Positions 54,842 to 63,560 of a stretch of DNA of 64,000 nucleotides are shown one piece after another (the first letter of the stretch is position 1; every line of letters starts with the position of its first letter). A program made the position numbers and the translations under genes. Source of the stretch: Plantactinospora endophytica. Its GTDB lineage: Bacteria > Actinomycetota > Actinomycetes > Mycobacteriales > Micromonosporaceae. The stretch lies in assembly GCF_016862915.1 (NCBI RefSeq), contig NZ_BONW01000028.1, positions 461,870 through 525,869 of the forward strand, in the 5' to 3' direction. Under the pieces are notes generated by a model. The model had not been told where the DNA came from and ran no database searches. It saw nothing but the letters and a program-made list of their open reading frames with translations.

Positions 54842-55281
54842 GGACTTCTCCTTCTGAAACAGACACGGCCGCTCAGCCGCGCGAATACACCCCCGAAGGG
54901 CGCGACGACACCGGTGGATCTCCTGGCCAGCCGACATACCTGGCGTCGAGTCACCCGGTCGTGGCCGGCACCAACCGCCCGGCATGCGGAAGTCTCTAGA
55001 CACCACCTTGTCGGCGGCTACTCGTGCACTATCCAGACGCCTGCCTCCGATGCCCGGAGCCCGTCGGGGCCATCCCAGGCTTCCGCGCGCCGGATCGCCC
55101 GGCGTCCGGATCGGAGCCTCCGCCGACCACGGGACGGTACGGAGTCGCGCCCGCGTCGCCGCCGTCACGAGCCCGCTACGGTGGCAGGTAACCCCTGTTG
55201 GCCGGGTGTTCATCGGCAAAAGTCCCGCCCGACCCGGAGATCGTCGGGATAGGCTCGCCTGACTTGCGGGGGAGGCAGGCG

Positions 55282-58179
55282 ATGCGGTTCAGCATTCTCG
55301 GACCGGTTCAGATGATCGTGCCCAGTGGTAACGGGGTGTCGCTCGCTGCGCCTCGGCATCGCGCCTTTCTGGCGTACCTTTTGCTGCACGCTGACCGGGT
55401 CGTGACGCCGAGACAGATGGTGGAGGCGTTGTGGGGCGGTGCCGAGCCACACTCGGCGAGGACCCAGATTCATGTGGTGGTGTCCCAGTTACGTCGCGCG
55501 CTCCGGGAGCACGGAGTTGAGGACCTGATCGACACCCAGCCGGGCGGCTACCGCCTCGTACTGGGAGAGAACGAGTTGGACGCCAAGATCTTCGACCGCG
55601 AGATGGCGGCGGCACGCAACGACGCGGATCGCAGGGAGTGGGCGGGGTCCGCCAGCCGGTTACGTACCGCGCTCGGCATGTGGCGTGGTCAGGCGCTCGC
55701 CGAGATCACCGCTCCGTACGCCGAGTCGACCCGGTACCGACTCCACGAGGAGCGGTTGAACGCGTACGAGCTGCTGGCCGAGTCCGAACTCGAACTGGGA
55801 CGGCACGACATGCTGATCTCGGGCCTGCGCCGGCTGGTCGAGGAGCATCCGTCGCGGGAACGCCTGGTCTGTCACCTGATGCTGGCGCAGTACCGCGCCG
55901 GCAGGCGTACCGAGGCACTGGAGACCGCCCGGCGGGCGCGGACCCTGCTGGTCGAGGAGCACGGTCTCGATCCAGGCGCCCGGCTCACGCTGCTGGAGAA
56001 GGCGATCCTCAACGCCGACGCGAGTCTGGACCTCAGGCGGGAGGCCGTCCGCGCCGCCCCGGCCCACGACACCGGCCAGGCTGTCCAGCCACCGGCCGCG
56101 ACCCACATGGCGATCGTGACACCGGCCCAGCTACCGCTGGACCAGCGCGACTTCATCGGCCGTGACCTGGAACTCGCTCGGCTCTCCGCGCTGGCCGCGG
56201 CCGGGAACGGACTCTCGCTGGTGCTGGTCACCGGGATGGCCGGGGTCGGCAAGACCGCCCTGGTGGTGCACTGGGCACACCGCCATCGCGACCGGTTCCG
56301 CGACGGGCAGCTCTATGTGGACCTGCGCGGGTTCGATCCGGCCCGGGCGCCGGCCACTCCGCTCGACGTGCTGGGGCGCTTCCTACGGGCGCTCGGGGTC
56401 CCGCCGGGCGCGATCCCGGACGAGGTCGACGAGGCGGCGGCGCTGTTCCGGTCCCGACTGTCGGACCGACGCGTGCTGATCGTGCTGGACAACGCCCACG
56501 ACGCCGAGCAGGTACGACCGCTGTTGGCGGGGTCGCCGGACTGCGCCGTCCTGATAACGAGCCGTACGCAACTCCGTCCACTGCTCGCCCGTGAAGGCGT
56601 ACGCCTGCTGGAGCTCGACCCGCTCGCGCCGGACGAGGCGCACGACCTGCTCCGGGCGATCCTCGGCGAGCGGATCGACGACGGGACTGCGCTCGCAGTC
56701 CGCGATCTGGCCCGGCACTGCTCCTACCTTCCGCTGGCGCTGCGCCTGGCTGCGGCGCAGCTCGCCTGCCAGCGGCATCTGACCGTCGCCGGTTACACGG
56801 GACAGATGGCCGCCTGTGACCCGCTGTCGGTCCTCGACTCCCGGGGCGCTGATGACGAGGGGGTCAGTCTCGCCTTCAGTCTGTCGTATCGAGCGTTGGG
56901 CGGGAGCGCACGGCGACTGTTCCGCCTGCTGAGCCTCGTACCCGGCCCGGACTTCGCGCCACCGGTGGCCGCCGCGCTCCTGGGGGAAGCGCCGGCCGGC
57001 GTCCGGCGCCCGCTCGACGAACTCCAGTCCGCCCATCTGATCACGGGACACCGCCCCGGCCGGTTCCTGATGCATGACCTGCTGCGCAACTACGCCACCA
57101 CCTGCCTGACCGAGGAGACCACGGCCGAGCGGACGGCGGCGGCCCGCCGGCTGGTCGACTTCTACGCCCAGACCGTCTTCGACGCGTATCCGCTCCTCCA
57201 GCCCCGACGGTCGGAGGGAACGCGTGACCGTGTTCAGCCGCCGGTCGAACCACTGCTCTTCGCCGAGCGGACGGCCGCGCTCGACTGGCACGACCAGGAA
57301 CGCGAGCATCTGGTCGGGGTGGTGGAACTCGCCGCCGAGCAGGGCTGGCATCGTTGCGCCTCGGAGCTGGCCGCAGACCTGATGGCGTATCTGAACATTC
57401 GCCGCCGATGGTCGGACTGGCTGGCGGTGCTCCGGATCGGCCGGGCCTGCGCGGAGAAGACCGGGAACGTGGCGGCGATGGCACAGCTCGAAAACGCTTT
57501 CGGCATCGTCCACAAGCAGACCGGACAGTACGCGGCCGCCCGGAAACACTACGTTCAGGCGATCGAGTTGGCCACGATGGCGGGACGGGATCGCATGGTG
57601 GCCGCGTTCAGGGTGAACCTCGGCGGGCTGTGCATCAACGAGGGAGACTTCGACGCCAGCGTCCGATACCTCCGGGCCGGTCTCGCCAGCCCCACCTACG
57701 GCCAGCGGCCACAGTACGCCTGCGCCGGATACATAAACCTGGGCTGCGCCCTGCTCGAACTGGAGCGGTACGCCGAAGCGGTCGAGGCGTTGCAGACCGC
57801 GCTCGACCTGTCGCTCGAGGTCGACGACATCCAGCACGTATGCCTGGCCCACCACAACCTCGCCGAGGTTGCCCTGCGGCGCGGCGATCGGGCGGTGGCG
57901 CTGCACCACGCCGGTCGCCAACTGGAGCTGGCCGTGGAACTCGGCGACCCGTTGCGCACCGCCGCCGCCCGCGACCAGTACGCGTCGGCGTTGGCGCCGG
58001 TCGACCTGCCGGCGGCCCGGGACCACTGGCGGGCCGCGTACCAGGTCTACCAGGACCTCGGTCACGGACTCGCCGGTGTACTGGCGGAGTGGCTGCGGGT
58101 GTTGGACGGCTTCCACGACGCCGCCGAGCTGGCCGCCGCCGACGACGCCCATCGCCGCCACGCACGCCGGATGCTGTGA
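55282..58179 (+). CDS. AfsR/SARP-type regulator with NB-ARC and TPR domains
   Basis: 965 residues. Winged-helix DNA-binding domain at the N-terminus (MRFSILGPVQMIVPSGNGVS; RVVTPRQMVEALWGG), bacterial transcriptional activation domain (about 95-245: YELLAESELELGRHDMLISG), NB-ARC ATPase (P-loop near residues 318-325 GMAGVGKT; Walker B VLIVLDNAHDAEQV) and a TPR C-terminus (LENAFGIVHKQTGQYAAARK). Such proteins switch on transcription when ATP and a signal or kinase relieve autoinhibition. ATG has GGGAGG 7 bases upstream. No biosynthetic gene cluster lies beside it; the divergent neighbour is the M23-propeller gene, a possible target across the 440-base gap. Confidence 0.92.
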   Translation: MRFSILGPVQMIVPSGNGVSLAAPRHRAFLAYLLLHADRVVTPRQMVEALWGGAEPHSARTQIHVVVSQLRRALREHGVEDLIDTQPGGYRLVLGENELDAKIFDREMAAARNDADRREWAGSASRLRTALGMWRGQALAEITAPYAESTRYRLHEERLNAYELLAESELELGRHDMLISGLRRLVEEHPSRERLVCHLMLAQYRAGRRTEALETARRARTLLVEEHGLDPGARLTLLEKAILNADASLDLRREAVRAAPAHDTGQAVQPPAATHMAIVTPAQLPLDQRDFIGRDLELARLSALAAAGNGLSLVLVTGMAGVGKTALVVHWAHRHRDRFRDGQLYVDLRGFDPARAPATPLDVLGRFLRALGVPPGAIPDEVDEAAALFRSRLSDRRVLIVLDNAHDAEQVRPLLAGSPDCAVLITSRTQLRPLLAREGVRLLELDPLAPDEAHDLLRAILGERIDDGTALAVRDLARHCSYLPLALRLAAAQLACQRHLTVAGYTGQMAACDPLSVLDSRGADDEGVSLAFSLSYRALGGSARRLFRLLSLVPGPDFAPPVAAALLGEAPAGVRRPLDELQSAHLITGHRPGRFLMHDLLRNYATTCLTEETTAERTAAARRLVDFYAQTVFDAYPLLQPRRSEGTRDRVQPPVEPLLFAERTAALDWHDQEREHLVGVVELAAEQGWHRCASELAADLMAYLNIRRRWSDWLAVLRIGRACAEKTGNVAAMAQLENAFGIVHKQTGQYAAARKHYVQAIELATMAGRDRMVAAFRVNLGGLCINEGDFDASVRYLRAGLASPTYGQRPQYACAGYINLGCALLELERYAEAVEALQTALDLSLEVDDIQHVCLAHHNLAEVALRRGDRAVALHHAGRQLELAVELGDPLRTAAARDQYASALAPVDLPAARDHWRAAYQVYQDLGHGLAGVLAEWLRVLDGFHDAAELAAADDAHRRHARRML

Positions 58180-58304
58180 CGATGCCGGATGCTGCGACGC
58201 CACGTCCGTGGTGGGACAGAGGCCGGTAGGCGGGCACGGTCGGCCTCGTTGACCGGGCCGACCGATCCGCACCGACCGATCCGCATCCGAAAGGCATACC
58301 GGAA

Positions 58305-58396
58305 CAGGACCCGCACGACAGGATCATGGACGTCAGGATGGCCATCAATACGCGCCCGACGTCACACATAACCGCACTTCGCGGGCCATGACCGAG
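58305..58396. repeat. 92-bp direct repeat upstream of the S1 protease, copy A
   Basis: About 90% identical, with two single-base indels, to 60293-60384. Copy A lies 95 bases before the protease start and copy B about 310 bases after its stop, so the protease gene is bracketed. Confidence 0.85.
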
Positions 58397-58490
58397 GTAC
58401 GGGCACCAGAACCGGCAGGACTGGCGGCACTAATCAGCCTGCCGGTTGTTCTTCCTGTTCGCGGGTCCGAGCAGGCGGTTGGCTGGGAGC

Positions 58491-59981
58491 ATGAAGCCAG
58501 TCTTTCGCAACGCTTTCCGAGTGGTCGCTGCCGGCCTGCTCGGACTGTCCACAGTGGGCGTGGTCGCGATCAGCGGGACAGCGTCGGCCGCACCGCCGGT
58601 GACCTCCGCCGACCTGTCACCGGTGGTTCGCGCCCGGATGGCGGCCCAGGTGCCGCTGATCGACGCGGCGAGCGTCATCCGGTCGGCTGTCGAGGCCGGC
58701 CAGCCACGCGGCTACGCCGGGCTCGGGTTGGTCAAAGGCCACGTCACGCTGTGGTGGAAGGGCGCCGTCCCAGCCGACGTCACCCGGGCTGTGGACAGCG
58801 CCCGGCGGATCGCCGAGGTCAAGGTCGAACCGGCCACGTACTCCGGCACCGAGCTGAAGACCGCCGCAGCCAAGGTGAGCCGCGTCGTCGCCTCCGACCC
58901 GACCGACGCCGCACACACCGTACGGATCAAGACGGACGGCAGCGGCCTGGAGGTCGCCGTCGACACCTCAGCCGGTGCCAAAATACCGGCTCTGCCGAAC
59001 ACCGGCGTCAAGACCCACAGCGTCGCGGCGAAGAAGCCGAAGCTGCACGCCACCCGCGACGACGACGAGGCTCCCTGGAACGGCGGCGCGGGCATCTCGC
59101 GGGACGGACCCGGCGTCGACTGCACCGCCGGGTTCGGGGTTCGCCATGCCGGCACCAACACACCGTACGTGCTGACCGCCGCGCACTGCGGCGAGCTCGG
59201 ATCGTTGTGGTCAGACGGCGTCAACGATCCGATCGGGACGATGGTGCAGCGGCACGTCGACCACGACACCGCACTGATCAGTGCCGAGTCGGCGGGTAAA
59301 TACATGTACGTCGGCGGCCAGTACGACGAGACGAAGGTGCCGGTTGTCGGCTGGACGCAGGTCTTCCCCGGGCAGCTGCTGTGCCAATCCGGTTACACCA
59401 CTTCCTGGGTGGTCGGCCACCCGATCTGCAACCTCGAGGTCCAGTTCCACTACACCGACCGGCAGGACCTGGTCGAGGCCACCCAGCTGGACGGTTTGGA
59501 GTCCGGTTACGGCGGGGACAGCGGCGGCCCGGTCTACATGGTGAACCCGGACGGCTCGGTGTTGGCCGCCGGCACGCACACCAGCGGCGCCGGGCCGGGC
59601 ATCGGCTTCCAGGACTTCGCGACGGCCCGCGCCGACTTCGGTGACATCGTGCCGGTCGACAACTCGGGCACCGCCAGCACCTGCCGGGTGTCCTACCAGG
59701 TCACCAACAGCTGGCCGGGTGGCTACACGGTGAACGTGACCCTCTACAACTCCGGCTCCGCGATCAACGGCTGGCGGCTCAACTGGGACCTGGGCGCCGG
59801 CAGCACCGTCACCATTCCGTGGAACGCCGCGACCAACCAGTCCGGTGCCACGGTGACCGCATCCAACCTGGCCTACAACGCGACCATCCCGGCCGGCGGC
59901 GCGACCACCTTTGGATTCAACGCATCCGGCACGCCCAACACCCCCGCTTCGTTCACCCTCAACGGGCAGACCTGCGCCTGA
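58491..59981 (+). CDS. Secreted S1 (streptogrisin-like) serine protease with CBM2
   Basis: 496 residues. A signal peptide ends TASA (about residue 33), followed by a roughly 150-residue pro-region and a chymotrypsin-fold domain with His232 in LTAAHCG, Asp259 in VDHDTALI and Ser344 in GYGGDSGGPVYM. After a short linker a CBM2 module closes the protein (from about 388: CRVSYQVTNSWPGGYTVNVT; TPASFTLNGQTCA, bounded by Cys residues). It would degrade proteins associated with cellulose-containing material. A GGGAG site precedes the ATG. The gene is bracketed by 92-bp direct repeats and followed by decayed insertion sequences. Confidence 0.92.
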   Translation: MKPVFRNAFRVVAAGLLGLSTVGVVAISGTASAAPPVTSADLSPVVRARMAAQVPLIDAASVIRSAVEAGQPRGYAGLGLVKGHVTLWWKGAVPADVTRAVDSARRIAEVKVEPATYSGTELKTAAAKVSRVVASDPTDAAHTVRIKTDGSGLEVAVDTSAGAKIPALPNTGVKTHSVAAKKPKLHATRDDDEAPWNGGAGISRDGPGVDCTAGFGVRHAGTNTPYVLTAAHCGELGSLWSDGVNDPIGTMVQRHVDHDTALISAESAGKYMYVGGQYDETKVPVVGWTQVFPGQLLCQSGYTTSWVVGHPICNLEVQFHYTDRQDLVEATQLDGLESGYGGDSGGPVYMVNPDGSVLAAGTHTSGAGPGIGFQDFATARADFGDIVPVDNSGTASTCRVSYQVTNSWPGGYTVNVTLYNSGSAINGWRLNWDLGAGSTVTIPWNAATNQSGATVTASNLAYNATIPAGGATTFGFNASGTPNTPASFTLNGQTCA

Positions 59982-60057
59982 CCCACCTCGGGGGCAATCG
60001 CATCCGATCTGCTGTTTTCGGCTGATCCGCTGCTCATAAATCCGGTCTGTTGTTCAT

Positions 60058-60087
60058 GGACCCGGTCGGCGAAAGCCGGCCGGGTCC
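60058..60087 (+). terminator. Hairpin with GAAA loop after the protease gene
   Basis: GGACCCGG pairs with CCGGGTCC and an inner CGGC-GAAA-GCCG closes the loop (one T/G opposition). It lies 77 bases beyond the stop; no T tract. Confidence 0.55.
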
Positions 60088-60187
60088 GCTCGCCGTTCCC
60101 GGCCGATGTTTGTCGCTGCAGCCCGTTCGTGGCCCATATCGTCGAACTCCTGGTAGTGCTGCGGCGTAATGCGGTGGCGTCGGATGG

Positions 60188-60300
60188 CGTACAGCGGACC
60201 GCAACCTGGTGTCGCAGCAAAAGGATCTCGACCTCTTTGAACCGCTCGCCGCGCAACGCGAGCACGATCTACTGCATGATCTGATACAGGATCAGGTACC
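60188..60300 (-). pseudogene. Integrase/transposase N-terminal remnant
   Basis: The minus strand reads LILYQIMQ, an in-frame TAG, then IVLALRGERFKEVEILLLRH and QVAVRC. This matches the N-terminal pattern of IS3/IS481-type integrases (LILYRILR...KDLEILVLRHQLAVLRR). It has an in-frame stop and loses similarity downstream. It partly overlaps the direct repeat copy B. Confidence 0.5.
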
Positions 60301-60384
60301 CGCACGACAGGATCATGACGTCATGATGGCCATCAACACGCGCCCGACGTCACACAAAACCGCACCTCACGGGCCATGACCGAG
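60293..60384. repeat. 92-bp direct repeat downstream of the S1 protease, copy B
   Basis: Partner of 58305-58396; both contain CGCGCCCGACGTCACACA and GGGCCATGACCGAG. Copy B abuts insertion-sequence debris. Confidence 0.85.
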
Positions 60385-60480
60385 TTTCCGAACGGTACAG
60401 GCTCGGCATCCCGGCCGCCGACCCCAACGCCGTTGTGGCCGCGCTAATCGAACACGATTTCCACATCACTTGCGCCATTG

Positions 60481-60619
60481 GCGGAACGCTGAATCACCAA
60501 GATCCCCACCTGGTCGGCGATACACCGGTCAATCCACACCAGCGCCGAGCGGCAAAAACATCCACCGAGCCACCTTCGGCGGCCGTGAAGACCACCCGTG
60601 GGGGGTTAACGTGTCCGAG
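60481..60619. repeat. Diverged direct repeat ending GTTAACGTGTCCGAG, copy C
   Basis: Shares blocks with 62913-63067: GATCCCCACCTGG, CGCCGAGCGGC, CCGAGCCAC, CGGCGGCC(G/A)TGAAGACCAC and GGGGTTAACGTGTCCGAG. Probably two relics of one mobile element's left region, each followed here by transposase debris or nothing. Confidence 0.65.
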
Positions 60620-60997
60620 GGGCGATCGATACCGCAACCCCACCATCGGCACGCCCGGACACTGACACCGGTGGCCTGTCCGGGCTGCGCGGCCGTGACG
60701 GCCCGGGTGCACGGGTATCACCAGCGGACCCTCGCGGACGTGCCGGTCGATGCCCGTCCGGTGGTGCTCCGGGTGCGCGTACGTAGGCTGGTGTGCCCGG
60801 CCCGGGGCTGCCGTCGTACGTTCCGGGAACAACTGCCCGGGGTCCTGAACCGCTACCAGCGCTGCACGCCCCGGCTGGTCTCCCAGGTCGGTGCGGTGGT
60901 GCACCAGTTGGCCGGCCGCGCTGGCGCGCGGGTGTTGTCGGCCCTGGCGGTAGCCGTGTCCCGACACACCGCCCTGCGGGCGCTGCTGCAAGCGTGA
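60611..60997 (+). pseudogene. ISL3-family transposase, N-terminal fragment
   Basis: From GTG 60611 the frame gives the zinc-ribbon and helix-turn-helix part of ISL3 transposases: VACPGCAAVTARVHGYHQRT, VRRLVCPARGCRRTFREQLP (paired CxxC/CxxxC cysteines), then AVAVSRHTALRALLQA and a stop at the point where the DDE core should begin. A further short frame just after it (MIDNLAKRLTTETTPTW, about 61010-61062) may be the C-terminal end of the same or another transposase. The core is deleted, so it is inactive. Confidence 0.75.
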
Positions 60998-61170
60998 TCA
61001 CTCTCGCCATGATCGACAACCTCGCCAAGCGCCTCACCACCGAAACCACCCCAACCTGGTGATACGGCTAAACCCATACAACAGGCAAAGTACGTGAATC
61101 AGATGCCCATTTAGACGACAGTCGACCGCCGGGGACCTTGCATCGACGAACGCACTCACCGAGAAGTACA

Positions 61171-61203
61171 GACCGGCCCGCACCACGAGGGTGCGGGCCG
61201 GTC
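61171..61203 (-). terminator. Perfect 14-bp stem-loop after the endonuclease gene
   Basis: GACCGGCCCGCACC (61171-61184) pairs with GGTGCGGGCCGGTC (61190-61203), loop ACGAG, 17 bases beyond the stop on the minus strand. Confidence 0.85.
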
Positions 61204-61220
61204 GAGGCTCGACGAAAACG

Positions 61221-62390
61221 CTATCCGAAGATCGAGTTTGCCCACTCGGGGTGGTCGACGAACGGGTTCCGGTTGCGCTGGTAGTTGCTGTAGATCAGGT
61301 CGTTTCGCCGCCGCTCGAACGAGTCCGGCGGGTCCTGCGCGTTCCACTGCAGCAGCGTGGACAGCTTGCCGTGCCGGGGGCCGGACCCGCCGCTGGTCGC
61401 GTGGTCGGCCTCGAGGTCGGGGAAGGAGTCGCCACCCTCGTAGCGCACGGCCATGTAGAGGATCATCCGGGCCACATCGCCCTTGACAGCGGCCCGCGGC
61501 TCCCACGAGTCGGAGTCCGTCTTGTTGCCCGGCGCGCTCGGGACCGCCGTACCCCCGTTGTCGAAGTCCTTGTTGCCGCGCGTGGCGTTGACCTGGACGT
61601 CTTCGGGGCGGAGGTGGTGGAGGTCGGTGCCGGGTCCGGTGCCGGTGCCGAAGTCGCCGTGCGACTGGGCCCAGACGTGCTCGCGGTTCCAGTTGCCGGT
61701 GTTGCCGCCGTTGAGCGACTTCGATCGGCTTATCCCGGAGTAGAGCAGGATGACGTTGTTGGAGTTGGCCGGGTCCTGGTCGGTCACCTTCAGGGCGTTC
61801 CAGACCGCGTCGTAGTTCACCGCCGTGTCACCGGTCGTAATGATCGTGTGCAGCGCGTTCTTCAGGCTCTCGCCGGTCTTGCCGGCTGCGGCCGCGTAGT
61901 ACGGCTCGAGCGGCCCGCCGGAGGAGGGAGGCGCGGTCGTCGGCGGGGTGGTGCCACCGCCGAGGATCATCGAGGTCGGCGACTTGAGCCCGGCGTGGGC
62001 GAAGTATGCCTCCAGCGAGCCGGTCACGGTGATCGTGCGGCCCATCAGGCTGGGGTTGGACTGCAGTCCGAACTGGGTGCGGTAGGCGGCGGTGATCTGT
62101 ACGTACAACATGGAGTTCGTGTTGGTCGTGCCGCTGCTGTCGGCCAGGGCGAGCGCGGTGTCGCCGGTGAAGCCGCTGCGGATCACGGTGTTGGTCGCGG
62201 TCGGCTGCCCCACCACGTATCCGGTGACGGTGCCGCTGCTGCCCTGGCCGCTGATCGCCTGAGCGACGGTCATCGATGCGGCTGCCTGGACGGACGGCAC
62301 CCCGACCAGGGTCACGGCCAGGGCGAGGACGGCGAGGACGATGGGCGTGGTCGCCGCCAATAGACGCCGATTGGACAGCTTTCCAGACAT
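61221..62390 (-). CDS. Secreted endonuclease I family nuclease with N-terminal OB-fold-like domain
   Basis: 389 residues. Signal peptide (LLAATTPIVLAVLALAVTLV, ending VQAAA). An N-terminal DUF6359/OB-like domain (about 40-140: SMTVAQAISGQGSSGTVTGY, TGDTALALADSSGTTNTNSM) is followed by a linker and the EndA/NucM nuclease domain: NWNREHVWAQSHGDF with the catalytic His, TDLHHLRPEDVQVNATRGNK and DDPPDSFERRRND. It should cut extracellular DNA or RNA with Mg. ATG at 62390 has GGAG 5 bases upstream; an in-frame GTG at 62405 lacks one. Confidence 0.9.
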   Translation of the reverse strand: MSGKLSNRRLLAATTPIVLAVLALAVTLVGVPSVQAAASMTVAQAISGQGSSGTVTGYVVGQPTATNTVIRSGFTGDTALALADSSGTTNTNSMLYVQITAAYRTQFGLQSNPSLMGRTITVTGSLEAYFAHAGLKSPTSMILGGGTTPPTTAPPSSGGPLEPYYAAAAGKTGESLKNALHTIITTGDTAVNYDAVWNALKVTDQDPANSNNVILLYSGISRSKSLNGGNTGNWNREHVWAQSHGDFGTGTGPGTDLHHLRPEDVQVNATRGNKDFDNGGTAVPSAPGNKTDSDSWEPRAAVKGDVARMILYMAVRYEGGDSFPDLEADHATSGGSGPRHGKLSTLLQWNAQDPPDSFERRRNDLIYSNYQRNRNPFVDHPEWANSIFG

Positions 62391-62665
62391 ACGAACTCCG
62401 CTCACGGGGATGCCACATCGACGATCTTCAGAGTACGGGCGCCGGCGCGCCGGAAGCCCATACCAGCTACGTCATACGCGACCACCCGCAGGCACAGCAC
62501 GGCGAGCGCCGATCAATCCAGGGCATGAATACCGGTTAAACCGTTTTCCGCTGTTCGAGATCGTTCGGGTTCGTTCGCGGCCGTACCCGGTGGAGACCCA
62601 GCTGCAACGATGATCGCGCATGGCTCGGCACGCGGCTCGCCGAACCTGACTACGGGGAGGTAGCG

Positions 62666-63037
62666 GTGCACAGCATCGAAATTTCCGGCCCGATGGTCGC
62701 GAGCGGCGCGTCGTCGAAGCAAGTCCGCACGATCCTCGTCATGCATCCTGTTGATGCCGCAGCGCACCGTCGCGCGTCGGCGCATCGGCGAGGAACTCTG
62801 GGGGCAGCAGCCACCGCAGTCGGCGGCGGGCATCTGCGCAATCATCTCAGCGCGCTGCGAAGCTGGCTGGGCGCCTACCTTCTCGCGCCGGTCCAACTGG
62901 ACAGCCGCAGCGGCGGAAGGTTGACCATCACCGAGATCCCCACCTGGGCGTCGACGCACCGGTCACCCGCGATCCCGCACGGCGCCGAGCGGCAGAAACC
63001 TCAGAAGCCTCCGCCGAGCCACTCACGGCGGCCATGA
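62666..63037 (+). CDS. Possible small protein of unknown function, tail fused into repeat
   Basis: GTG at 62666 is preceded by GGAGG with 5-base spacing. The first about 80 residues (HSIEISGPMVASGASSKQVR; HLRNHLSALRSWLGAYLLAP) could be genuine; the rest reads through repeat copy D and is probably not. No homology recognised. The remaining DNA from 62391 to 63560 shows no supported gene. Confidence 0.25.
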   Translation: MHSIEISGPMVASGASSKQVRTILVMHPVDAAAHRRASAHRRGTLGAAATAVGGGHLRNHLSALRSWLGAYLLAPVQLDSRSGGRLTITEIPTWASTHRSPAIPHGAERQKPQKPPPSHSRRP

Positions 63038-63067
63038 AGACCACTCGTGGGGGTTAACGTGTCCGAG
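62913..63067. repeat. Diverged direct repeat ending GTTAACGTGTCCGAG, copy D
   Basis: Partner of 60481-60619. After the shared end the two copies diverge completely, marking an old element boundary. Confidence 0.65.
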
Positions 63068-63560
63068 ATACCGTAGCCCCACATGGGACAGGGCCCGAAG
63101 CGGCGACGCTTGTGGATCTTGAGGCAACGCCACGACCCCCAAGACCGCTCCGTCATGCTCAGGCCCAGCCACAGCAGCAGCCGGTCAAATGCGCATCCCT
63201 GCTCCAGAATCTCGCCGCGTCACATTCGGAAGGCGGCCCGGCGCCCATAGAGGTCAGCACCCGGACGCAGCCTCCACAGGTCGATCGGCCCACCAGGCTC
63301 GACCTCCACCGCGTCCATCGCCCCACGGCTCGCCGGTCGACGGACTCGTGACCTGACCGGCCGACTGGGTCACTTGATCGTTCCCACCCTGCCACTGAGC
63401 AGCCCGGCACCAGCGGCCGGTCATGGCCTGCAAGGGTCCAGGAGGCCAAGCGGCGGTAGCTAGCTGCCCTTCTCGCCCGCTGGGCATCGCCGTGCCCGAC
63501 CCGGGCGCCCTTCTCTGAGGCCGACTCGGGCTCGTCGTACCGCGACCGTATGTTGTGAGC

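Noticed and set aside
55282..58179. SARP regulator as marker of an antibiotic gene cluster
   Set aside because: No polyketide, peptide, terpene or other core biosynthetic gene lies in the window; AfsR-type regulators also control other functions.
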